From contig MU069492.1 of NCBI GenBank assembly GCA_002284615.2, positions 17,421 through 42,062 on the forward strand: a stretch of 24,642 bases of DNA, given 5' to 3'. Made by a program: the position numbers and the translations under genes. This document shows positions 1 to 7,789 of the stretch, one piece after another. The stretch comes from Dunaliella salina (lineage: Eukaryota > Chlorophyta > Chlorophyceae > Chlamydomonadales > Dunaliellaceae). Position 1 is the stretch's first letter, and the number at the start of each line of letters is the position of its first letter. Under the pieces are notes generated by a model that did not search any database, had not been told where the DNA came from, and saw only the letters and a list, made by a program, of their open reading frames with translations.

Positions 1-32
<32 letters not shown>
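1..32. repeat. (AC)16 microsatellite at window edge
   Basis: An uninterrupted AC dinucleotide run starts at the first base. The window also ends in TGTGTGT, which suggests the contig was broken inside dinucleotide repeats. No coding potential. Confidence 0.98.
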
Positions 33-624
33 GTTGTTGAGTGGAAAGGAGAACCTGAGCTGTCCCATGCTTAGAGGAAAGGAGGAGAGGAATGGGGATT
101 ATCATAGTCTAAGTGCACAGGACAGCGTAAGCACAAGGCAAAATCTGCCCAAGTGCTGATACAGCGCTATATTTGGGCTAGATCACGCCCAGAGCTCGAC
201 AGAATTATTTTTTCACTTTAGTTTTTGGCCAGGGTGCTTTGTGGGCGGCCCCCCACCTGCCATCCGATTTTGATGGCCAAATTCGACTCGGAAAGGGGAG
301 TTTTGGAGAATTATAGCGATTTCATATAGCGCAATATAGCGCTATACCGCTATATAACGCTATATAGCGCTATAGGTTTGGCTCATATAGAGCTATATGC
401 CGATCCCCAGTCATAATGCTGGGAGAAGCTGCTGAGTTTGTGAGGATGCATGTATGTTTGCAAGCCTGCCTACGTTTGTGTAAGTTTGCTAGCATCTGTG
501 CGAGCAGGCACGCTGGGATCAAGGCCCCTCTGCTTGGAGTTCCTGGTCATGGAGTCCAAACGTCTCGATCGCATCTGTACCTTGTGCTCCAAAACTGAAT
601 TCCCTGGCCTGCATGCGCGCACAG
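33..624. other. non-coding stretch upstream of the dynein-like exon
   Basis: I see no supportable gene here. Short open frames from 416 to 620 lack family features and change frame often. The stretch contains the palindromic cluster at 312-398 and, at its right end, a plausible splice acceptor (pyrimidine-poor, ending GCGCACAG at 624) for the exon at 625. If that exon belongs to a dynein heavy chain, most of this stretch would be its last intron and the preceding exon lies outside the window. Confidence 0.5.
312..398. repeat. palindromic TATAGCGCTATA cluster
   Basis: AGCGCTATA/TATAGCGC words recur on both strands, including perfect palindromes such as TATAGCGCTATA (about 335 and 363). A related AGCGCTATA word occurs near 161. 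The cluster can fold into several alternative cruciforms. No mobile-element ends could be assigned. Confidence 0.8.
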
Positions 625-807
625 GAGCGGTACGACTGCCCAGTCTACCTGCACACACACTCGTTTGGGGGCCGCGTCAGCAACCGTGGCATAGATGTGG
701 AGGACTGCCTGTTTGATTTGAAGCTGCCCACAGGAAAACACTCCCCTATGCACTGGATCACGCGTAATGTGGTCATGCTGGTGGCACCGTACTCCTTGAG
801 GGAGTAG
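625..807 (+). CDS. putative dynein heavy chain, C-terminal exon (partial gene)
   Basis: Dynein heavy chains are the ATP-driven motors of axonemes and of cytoplasmic or intraflagellar transport; this would be the last segment of the C-terminal domain. Seen: an open 60-codon exon after a CAG acceptor (622-624), ending TAG at 805-807. It has YDCPVY at residues 3-8, LPT at 34-36 and HWITR at 43-47, followed by a hydrophobic stretch and a short tail. Known: many axonemal heavy chains end with CP(V/L)Y, then LP(T/S), then HWI-R-G-VALL and a few residues. The spacing here fits that ending. Odd: the usual RG-VALL reads RNVVML, and the last 50 bases are the first unit of a tandem array. It may be a live terminal exon or a decayed duplicate. 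Upstream exons are not in the window. Confidence 0.5.
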   Translation, partial: ERYDCPVYLHTHSFGGRVSNRGIDVEDCLFDLKLPTGKHSPMHWITRNVVMLVAPYSLRE

Positions 808-1105
808 GATCACACGTAATGTGGTCTGCTGGTGGCACCATACTCCTTGCGGGAGTAGGGTCACATGTAATGTGGTCTGCTGGCGGCACCGTTCTCTTTA
901 AGGGAGCAAGATTGCATGCAATGTGGTCTTGCTGGTGGCACCAGACTCCTTGAGGGAGTAAAATCAAACATGATGTGGTCATGCTGTGGCACCATACTCC
1001 TTGAGAGACGAGAGTCGCACACGATGCAGTCTTGCTGGTGGCACCAGACTCCTTGAGGGAGTAGGATTGCACGCAATGTGGTCATGCTGGTGGCAACATA
1101 CTTTG
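755..1105. repeat. 51-52 bp minisatellite, about 7 units
   Basis: Units begin near 755, 807, 858, 909, 961, 1012 and 1063. Each has a core like AATGTGGTC(AT)TGCTGGTGGCACC followed by ACTCC-TTGAG-GGAGT, a 5-bp-armed inverted repeat in the best units. Unit 1 coincides with the last codons and stop of the dynein-like exon, so the array appears to have grown from that exon's 3' end. Units differ by point changes and 1-2 bp indels. Because units are near a multiple of three, long reverse-strand frames appear across the array; I treat these as artefacts. Confidence 0.92.
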
Positions 1106-2082
1106 AATAGGAATAGGAATAGGTGTAGGTGCAGGCCCAGCAAAGCTGTTGCTACTTGCTGAGTCAGCCCAGTGCGCAGGGCAGATTTTGGGGGGCGATG
1201 CACTTGCGGAAGTTCATTTTTTTCTTGACAAGGAGGGATTTAGTGTGCAGAGGGTGCAAACACTTACATCAAGGTCTCCGTTTTTGTAGGACCTTCGCTC
1301 CTTTCTCTCTTTCATTATTGCTTTGAGGCAAACTTGCATGGCCTTCCAAAGGCTTCTTCTCTATTGACTCCACAACTGAAACTTTATTTTCTGTTGACTC
1401 AACGACTTGAAGGTTTGAGCTTTCAACCTTTCTTTGACTTCATAACTTAAACCTGGAGCGAGGTTTCTGACTTATTTTTAATGTGATTTTGTACTCTTAA
1501 TCGCTATTCATTGTTTTTTCGCGGTGTGTTTAAACACACTGACACTGTTGGGTCAGGAGGGATTGTTTCATCCGGAAACGCCGTGTACGTCAAGCTGCAA
1601 TTTTTGACATCAAGCCAAGGCTTGCAAGTGACTTGCCAACGTCATAGACATCCATAGACAATGCTGGTAGATGTGAAGTATTGAAGGCCAATTATCCATT
1701 GGGAAACAAAACAGAAGAAGCGCATGCACGCAGCCTATCGAGACCCTCACTCGTGGTAAGCATCAACTAGTGAATGGGTGACTCTACTTTCACGTATATG
1801 CTCCTCGGTTCAAACAGAGGGAAGTATACATGTAAGCCTGAAGGTTACTTGCATTAAGATGTAGCTAAGGGAAGGGAAGGAAAGGAAAGGGCTACAGAGC
1901 TACAAGAAGGAGAAGTCTACGCTGGGCAAAGTGTGCGTGAAGGAAAGAACCAACAGCCAGCGCTAAAGCTAAGATTGAAAACCACCAAGCTAGGGGCAGC
2001 ATAGTGGAAGCAAAATAATGCCTGTTTCTGGGCATATGTGTGCACCTTAAAGGAGTTCTTTGGTTGGAAGTCGTCGTGTTAG
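1106..2082. other. intergenic, no gene recognised
   Basis: There is no convincing coding sequence on either strand. The stretch holds a perfect 16 bp palindrome (GTGTGTTTAAACACAC, 1524-1539), a short imperfect palindrome around CAAGCCAAGGCTTG near 1612, and a purine-rich AAGGGAAGGAAAGG run near 1868-1890. The right end passes into LINE sequence at about 2083. Confidence 0.6.
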
Positions 2083-3162
2083 GCAACTTGCTGGTGGCTA
2101 GATGCTGGCAGATACGGCACTCTTTCCTTGCTTTGGTTGACTAAGGCGTATGGTCTTCCTGCATGCATGTATGCTAGCCAAATTTGGGGTACCAGGTTTA
2201 TGAGACCAGGAGCCGAGATGGCTTACCCATTGCAGACTGTGCACTTGTGTTTACTGAAGCGTACCCTTGGAGTTAAATGGGCTGCACCAAGTTGGTCTAT
2301 GCTGCGTGAATGCAGGTTTGAAACGTTGCAATCCTATTGGTTTCGAGCTGCTGTCAGGTTTTAAAATCCCTCCCTTGCCTGCAACAGCATTACTTTATGC
2401 AAGGTGCTTGGAGCGGATATTGACATCAGCAGTACTTCTAGGGAGTGCTGGGCATCAGAGTTCATATCTGCCTTTAAGGGATTGGACAGGTGCGACTGCT
2501 TCACACGATGCGTTTACTCAGGCCAGCCTACTGGGAAAAAAGGTTTGGTGGTTGACTTGTGGAAGAGGCATACTATACCTAGTAGGAGTGTGTGACCAAC
2601 TGAGGATCAGGCTGAACATCATGTTGGTGGTCATTTAAACAAGTTTGCGTAGTACCACAGCTGGGTAGCACTTCCCTTTAGGAATAATTCTGCTTTTGCA
2701 AACCTCTCCATACTCCTAGGTATCTATAACTGGACTCGGGTAGGCATATGCAGAGAGAAACATTGCATGCTTCTGATTGCACGCCCACAAGCTTTGAGTT
2801 GGAACTTCTCATTGGCATGGACATGCACCTCCAAAAAAAAAGCACTTCAGTGTAATTCATGTACTTCAGAACAATGGCAGGATGAAAACATGATATCTTC
2901 TTCTGCTCCTGCAACATTCGTGTGTTGTCTTAGAAGAAAGTGTGCACATTTTTTTGCTTGCTTTCCTGCACACAGAGAAGTTTTAGATAATACAGGCTCT
3001 TTCTATTTTTTTTCTGATGCTCGTTCTCAGGACGTACTTTTATTTTTCCAAAACCAAGGTACTGAGACTTATCGTTTTACCTTCAAACTTATGGATTTCT
3101 TTCAACACACCGAGCTGCCAAACTATCTGACTGAAGGTTTCGTTCCCTTGTTAACCTTGTAA
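2083..3162 (+). pseudogene. decayed LINE 3' end: post-RT region and C-terminal domain
   Basis: A mosaic of frames reads like the part of a LINE protein after the reverse transcriptase palm. At 2128-2364 there is a segment with CMYASQIWG, LLKRTLGVK and LRECRFETLQSYWFRAA, a pattern typical of the LINE RT thumb (tyrosine-x-x-(E/Q)-I-W-G, then L-K-R-L-L-G-V). At 2404-2595 another frame continues with a CW-A-EFISAF segment and a VDLWKRH motif. From 2640 the frame changes again, and 2767-3162 is a 131-codon frame with paired cysteines (CNSC, CCLRRKC) and an F-L-M-DFF ending before TAA. Several frameshifts and one internal stop make it non-functional. No YxDD core is present. It differs from families A and B, which carry RNase H. 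Confidence 0.65.
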
Positions 3163-3179
3163 ACCTTGTATGGATTTTT

Positions 3180-3360
3180 ACCAGGACCTGCATCAGGGAT
3201 CACCCAGGGATGATCTCAGTGTCTGCCATACAGTTGTTGGCTTGATTTGCCTACTGTCTAGCAATAGCACCTGCACATTAATTTCCACCTATGCCGGCAT
3301 GAGACTTCAATCTGTAAACATGAATCTTGGTATGAGAGTTGCTAATGAGAGATGAAATCA
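3180..3360 (-). pseudogene. RNase H fragment of a LINE (family B type), reverse strand
   Basis: Reading the reverse strand from about 3355 downward gives a segment with VYRLKSHAGIGGN followed by CAGAIAR. This matches the last catalytic block of type I RNase H in LINEs (K-x-H-x-G-x-x-G-N-E-x-A-D-x-x-A). Here the Glu is replaced by a stop and the Asp by Gly. The linker after it continues for about 25 residues with another stop. The same block, less damaged, occurs on the reverse strand at 8800-9065, and the two align at the DNA level (GTTTACA, AAGTCTCATGC, GGTACGAGAGTTGCT-like words). Too short and damaged to function. Confidence 0.6.
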
Positions 3361-3588
3361 TTTCTAATAACGTGTTTCTCAGGGTAAAAAGGTTGTTCAT
3401 GTATTTGATTGAAAGAGGCGAGACTGTCTGATGCAATGTTTAAATCAAATTTAATTACTAATTCAAACCAAATACCAAATTTGTATATTTGGCGATGGTA
3501 GCAGCAGCAATTGCTGCCAGATTAACTCGAGTGACGGTTTTAGTCATTCTAGTACTATCTGATTCTACAAAATTCTTGTTGTCAGTAA
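3361..3588. other. AT-rich spacer before family A copy 1
   Basis: AT-rich spacer with no gene. It contains a 14 bp palindrome (GCAGCAATTGCTGC, about 3506-3519). It ends where a triple 11 bp direct repeat marks the 5' junction of the LINE copy. Confidence 0.6.
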
Positions 3589-4596
3589 GTGCAATCAGGA
3601 CGCAATCAGGACGCAATCAGGAGCATCAACCCATCCCACCAAACTTCCAACTTCATCCTCAAGCAGTTACCCTACATGCTCCGTGTCAGGCAATACCTCT
3701 GCATCAACAACAGCGATCTTGACGTCTCCTATCAAGGAGCACCTTACCTTCTCACCAGCATCACTCCCATAGTAAAAGTCCTCTCAATGCCAATGCAACC
3801 CACCCTTAAAACCTTAGCTTGTCGCTGCACTTATACGCTCATGGAAATAGGCATAAACAGGCTCTCTGCTTTGATGAATAATAACCTCACGCATGTTATT
3901 GACGGGAACAAACTCACATCTCTGTTTGGCCGCAAAATAAAGATCAAACATATTGTAGCCCTGAATAGGCTCTCTCATACCCTCAACACCCACACTCTGA
4001 CTGAGGACAGACCTGACCTCGTCAGCACAATCATTCACAACCAAGACAGCTCACCCGATAAAACCCCTGAATCACGCTGCATAAATCATACAACATACAC
4101 AGAAATGATAAAAACAGAAAATACACCAACAGGATGGAACTGGTCAAACTTTTACCCAGGCCATGCTCCCCCTGATCCTTCCAATTCCAACCCAGGCAGT
4201 GGGAGATGTGCCCCTAATACACACATACACCCTGATTCTAGAGCTTACAGCAACCCCCTCTTTGATGCTGAGGATATGGAAGTAGAAAATGCTTCCCCCA
4301 GCAGCCAGGAGAGCCAATTTCCAAACAGCCAACCATGGGCAGAAGGGCACTCATACCATAGCAGACGCACTTGCAAAAGAAACAATCCCCATGCGGAGCA
4401 GCCGCAAACACAAGTACATAATATACAACGCAATCAACCCTCTACGACAACCCACACACAGACCCCTTCCCGGGAGCCCTCTCAGATCCCACAAACTGGA
4501 AGCAGAAGGTCCAGAGGGAACCGAGCCCCAACAACACTTTTTGACCCTGATCCCCAAAAGCGGAAGGGATCAACTTCTCTGAGGGCTGTGAAATGA
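3589..4596 (+). pseudogene. family A copy 1: segment downstream of reverse transcriptase plus linker
   Basis: An open frame of 335 codons (start not meaningful, because the 5' part of the protein is lost). The first about 140 residues look globular. They include a segment with MEIGINRLSALM, DGNKLTSLFG and IKIKHIVALNRL. I associate this, from memory, with the region between the RT thumb and later domains in green-algal LINEs (a helix, then G-x-x-L, then K-x-K-H-x-x-A-L-N-R-L). That is inference. From about residue 150 the frame is low-complexity, rich in Pro, Ser, Asn and Gln, and probably a linker. The natural frame seems to jump near 4340 and again near 4440, where the third frame reads DNPHTDPFPGALSDP. 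It then runs, after two stops, into the frame of the methyltransferase at 4593. The original protein was therefore probably continuous across this junction. Confidence 0.5.
3591..3622. repeat. triple 11 bp direct repeat at the 5' junction of copy 1
   Basis: GCAATCAGGAC is repeated head to tail starting at 3591, 3602 and 3613; the last unit ends GGAG. It sits exactly where element-like protein sequence begins, so it may be filler DNA made during a 5' junction, or later slippage. Confidence 0.9.
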
Positions 4597-6263
4597 TCTA
4601 TGTGGAGTGGCATCCTAAATGGGAAGCTGAAGAAATGCTACGAATACATCCAGACCTGGATGCTCATGTGCAAGCCTTTGACGCGGAGGAACGACCAGAG
4701 GAAATAGAAGACCCCTTGGCCATTGAAATAGACCTGGACAATCTTGTCAACCAAGGCTTTGAAGGCAACCCTCAGAGCCTATCTGAATCTCCATGGCTCT
4801 CAACCACCGGCTGCGCAATTCACAAGAATATCACCTTTGACTTCCAACCTACCAATCCCCAGACAGATATCATGCCAACATGGCAACGTGAAATAATCAT
4901 TAGAAGTGCTGACCTCATGAAGGAAACTCTTCACTTGGACACAACTGATGAGGTTGCCATGCCAACACAAATGCCAGAGGTAACCACCTCTGAATGCGCC
5001 TGTATCTACAATGCCAATGGTAAATGCATGGGCATGCTCACTATAGAAAGGCTCACAACCCTGCTCGAAGCCTACGAAGCAGCCAAAAGAGCAGGCATCC
5101 ATGCCACCATTCAGCCCCCTGTCCAGGATTCAGCATCTGAAATCATGGGTCTGCTCTCACGCCGAAAGGCTCAACAGAAAAATCTTTTGGCCCAGAGCAA
5201 AAAGGTTTTCTATTCAAACATGTTTATTACTCCTTCCCACATCCGATCAGCCCTGCATAAATGGTGCATGGTCTCAGCGGAGAGGTTTTCCAGCCCTCTT
5301 GACTTTGAAAATACCTACAACACTTATTACAGCACAAACTACCCAGACCAGGTCTTTGGAGCACACAAAGACGCCCTCTCTGTGTGCTACACTGGCTTCT
5401 CCTTCTGCCATCCTCCACACGATGATGAAATGATGTTTAAACTCCTACACCACGCTGTGCACTCCTCCCTCCATTCCACAGATCCAGTTTCCACCTTCAT
5501 GCTCCTGCCCCAATGGAGAGGCTTCAGCTGTAACGCGTATATGAGCTGGATGAGCCAATACCCAGATACTGCAAAAGTTCTTGCCAGATTCCCTGCAAGG
5601 AAAATCCAATTCCAAGCACCACAACACTGGTTTGATACCATCACCAATCCTACTCCACCTTCCTATCCTATGCAACTCATCGTTGTGTGGAACCCTAACG
5701 CCAGAGAAATACTAGATACCGCAAACAAAGACTGGTTTCAATCCCTCCAGCAAGATGTAAAGCAAGTTACACCAGAAGCTTGTTGGCTACCTTTGGATTC
5801 TCCAAATACTGTCACGCCGCTGCGTACCCACCAACACCTAGCATCAAATNCTTGNAAACAGAAATTCCAATCACTCCCCCCTGACACCCATAGCTGCTCA
5901 CACAAGTGCCCTCAGGAAAGGGCAGAATTCACCCCTGCCAACTTCAAAAAGATGTTCACACCTAAAGTCAAGGACTGGAGGGAAATCACCTACACTGATG
6001 GCATTGTGATTAAACACAAAGATGACGACTCCCCACCCCTTTCTGGTTCAGGTGTTTACAAACCAGGAAGTGACACTGCTGCACCCTCCCAACACTTGCA
6101 ACTGCACATAAAACCCAATGGCCATGTACCAACCAATACCATCACCAGAGCAGAACTTGTGGGTATCCTTGTGGCACTCCAACACGAGCAAACTGAGATT
6201 GCCACTTATAGTGCATCATGCCTTTTTCAGATTCTAATCAAACCCTTCACCCGATGCGCATGA
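4593..6263 (+). pseudogene. family A copy 1: PCIF1-like methyltransferase domain plus first half of RNase H
   Basis: 556 codons are open, with two ambiguous bases at residues 420-421. Residues 212-370 match the PCIF1 methyltransferase pattern: ERFSSPLDF at 230-238, FGA at 255-257, the motif position FCHPPH at 271-276, then FMLLPQWRG at 302-310. Known: PCIF1 places an N6-methyl on cap-adjacent adenosine and has ERFASPL, FGS, NPPF and a FIPEWR-like strand in this order. Here NPPF reads HPPH, and copy 2 has the same residues, so the change predates both insertions. There is no WW domain. Residues 466-540 begin a type I RNase H: YTDG (Asp469) and the Glu in RAELVGI (Glu521). The next catalytic Asp is Tyr539 in this copy (ATYSAS) but Asp in copy 2 (ATDGAS). 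The frame ends through a frameshift near 6230 and the domain continues in the frame of 6218. Confidence 0.72.
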
Positions 6264-6913
6264 GGTATCACCTACATGCAGAACTCATTCATGCAATATC
6301 AACCATATTAGAGCACTCCCATCACCCTATCCATTTTTACAAAGTCAAAGCCCACTCTGGCATCATAGGAAATGAAGGGGCCGACGCTTGCGCTCGCACC
6401 GCAGCCCTCTCTCACACCATTGACATTGCACTTCCAGATGCCAGGGATCCTTTCCACAATTTCTATTGGCTTTCATTGAAGACCTCTTCCACACAAAATG
6501 ATGGCATGCACCGCTACCACATGCTTCCCATGCACTATCTCACCAACCTGAGCAGCAAACTTAAAACACACATGCACAAGAAACACAAGCTTGGCTCTGC
6601 TGACACCTCTGGATACCACTACCAGAGATGGCAGAAGCTTAACAATGCCACACCACCCACCGCCAATGCCAACACTGAAGTTTACAACCCAGCCCCTCAA
6701 CTTGCAAACAAGGAGATCAGCAACTCCTTCTGGAAAAGCCCAAAGATAACCCTTAAACAGCAAATAAATCTTATGAAGTATCGAACAGATGCATTGTACA
6801 CACAGAGTCATGCCTCCAACTTCAATTTTTCCATTTCTATTAAATGCCCACTCTGTGCAAATACGGACAGCATCAATCACACGTTCTGCTCAGGTGTACC
6901 AACCCAACAATGA
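6218..6913 (+). pseudogene. family A copy 1: second half of RNase H, linker and CCHC knuckle
   Basis: 231 codons. After the frameshift the RNase H continues with a helix and then VKAHSGIIGNEGAD (residues 43-56). This is the last catalytic block, with His46 and Asp56, and is the diagnostic signature of LINE-type RNase H. Residues 70-200 form a linker that aligns throughout with copy 2, including HFYKV, PFHNFYWL and MKYRTDALYTQ. Near the end is CPLCANTD, the start of a CCHC knuckle. The reading then shifts by one base, so the final His and Cys appear properly only in the frame of 6844. In copy 2 the same knuckle is intact as CX2CX7HX4C. Function of the intact domain: removal of RNA from the RNA/cDNA hybrid, and nucleic-acid binding by the knuckle. 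Confidence 0.75.
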
Positions 6914-7296
6914 GTGGGATGCACACCAACAGACACCATGCGGCCCTTAGCCTCTGTGTAGAAGCCTTGAGTAAAGGCCGGTATGGCTCATCCCTCATTA
7001 GCATGGATGGCTGCAATCATGACAGACTTCTGGATCAAGGCATACAAATCCCTGAAAACACCTCTCGAGCTATTCCAGATTGGGTTTTCCCAAATGACAT
7101 TGCCTCACCTGCTCGGCACCAAAGCCGCCCTGATGCTCTTTTTGTGCGCCCATCCCAGGCAGACAAGCCCACTTTGATCCTACCAAGATCCCCCCAAATG
7201 ATAGAGATATTCACCTTGTCGAACTTAAATTCTGACCTGACACAAATCCCTTTATCACTCTGGAACGTGCACGGAATCAACATTCTCACACCATAA
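6844..7296 (+). pseudogene. family A copy 1: end of CCHC knuckle and PD-(D/E)XK nuclease-like domain
   Basis: 150 codons. HVLLRC at residues 13-18 completes the knuckle. Residues 45-100 carry a conserved block (GRYGSSLISMD, then HDRLLDQ, then SRPDALFV at 94-101). In another frame at 7212-7232 the sequence reads HLVELKF, followed by TGA. RPD then E-L-K is the PD-(D/E)XK signature. In copy 2 both halves are in one frame, with 29 residues between Asp and Glu. Known: site-specific LINEs of the R2 type have a CCHC knuckle followed by a restriction-like endonuclease of this fold that nicks target DNA. Family B shows the same layout. Frameshift and stop make this copy inactive. Confidence 0.65.
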
Positions 7297-7343
7297 CTAG
7301 ACTTAAAACACGCAGCTTAAGAAACCCAAACAGGAACAACAAA

Positions 7344-7634
7344 GTGACTTTGCATACCATCTTAATTGGTGTGGGTGGCACGATTTACAATGAGCTAACA
7401 ATTACACCTCTCATAAATCTGGGTCTAACCAAACAGAAAGCCAAATCACTAGCATCCAAGCTCAGGGACCATGCCATCCAAAGATTATCCACCATTATTA
7501 ACACTAGACATGCATTTTGCTTTCAGAGGGCATCTGGGAGGGGGTTTGCTGGGCGCGCAGCGGCGGCTGAGGATGGAAGAAGGAGAGTCCGAGCGCTCAG
7601 GGGCATGGCTAGCAATCCTCCAGATCCCCATTAG
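7344..7634 (+). pseudogene. family A copy 1: C-terminal tail of the LINE protein
   Basis: 96 codons, beginning with TLHTILIGVGGTIYNELT, a block also found in family B (IPSSxAWVGQFT region, GGTIYTAQT at 8581), followed by a helical K-L-A-S-K-L-R-D-H segment. A Gly/Arg/Ala-rich insert follows, then the end NPPDPH and TAG at 7632-7634. Copy 2 ends NPLDPH and family B ends with a similar DP motif. The conserved end across three elements fixes the natural stop. Role unknown; it follows the nuclease and may complete its fold. Confidence 0.65.
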
Positions 7635-7780
7635 TTCTGTCTCTTGCCCTCTCCTAGGCTAGTTTTGTCTACTTTAGGTGGAGGGGCTCCTGGTGAGGCA
7701 TCTAACTTTTGTTAGGGGTTCTTCCCTTAATGCACGCGGCCTTTGGCTTGCGTAGATTTTTCTTTTTTTCTTTTTCTTTA
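7635..7780 (+). other. family A copy 1: 3' UTR with T/C-rich tail
   Basis: Aligns with 19306-19470 of copy 2 on the opposite strand (words such as TACTTTAGGTGGAGG, CTAACTTTTGTTAGGGGTT and GCGGCCTTTGGCTT). Copy 2 has a full hairpin after GCCTTTGGCTT; copy 1 keeps only the first arm. The end is a T-rich tract broken by single C residues (7757-7779), where similarity to copy 2 stops. It is probably the priming end used in retrotransposition. Confidence 0.7.
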
Positions 7781-7789
7781 AGTGGGCAG

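Larger units (their letters stand above)
3589..7780 (+). mobile_element. family A LINE-like element, copy 1 (5'-truncated, frameshifted)
   Basis: Defined by homology to the inverted copy at 19306-22706. Domain order read along the + strand: a post-RT-like segment (3589-4300), a charged Pro/Ser/Gln-rich linker, a PCIF1-like methyltransferase (about 5220-5700), RNase H (about 5980-6400), a CCHC knuckle (6844-6900), a PD-(D/E)XK nuclease (about 6960-7235), a C-terminal tail ending NPPDPH (7634), and a 3' UTR ending in a T/C-rich tract (7757-7779). No reverse transcriptase core or apurinic endonuclease is present, which fits 5' truncation during target-primed reverse transcription. Frame changes at about 4340-4590, 6230, 6890 and 7210-7340 and a missing RNase H Asp show it is dead. 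Clean target-site duplications were not found; TAAGTG occurs near both ends but is too short to rely on. Confidence 0.8.

Noticed and set aside
755..1105. Reverse-strand repetitive protein (LLPQGVWCHQQ units)
   Set aside because: The frames exist only because units are near 51 bp; they change frame and lack splice or start context. The array is better explained as derived from the forward exon.
4800..5650. Reverse-strand frames over the methyltransferase region (also 21547-21885 + in copy 2)
   Set aside because: They are complements of the conserved LINE coding strand, which explains their appearance in both copies.
3589..7780. DNA transposon or viral origin for the methyltransferase element
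   Set aside because: No terminal inverted repeats, no transposase or capsid genes; the RNase H, CCHC and nuclease order and T-rich 3' end fit a LINE.
3580..7786. TAAGTG as target-site duplication of copy 1
   Set aside because: Six bases near but not flush with both ends can occur by chance; the true junctions are not defined.
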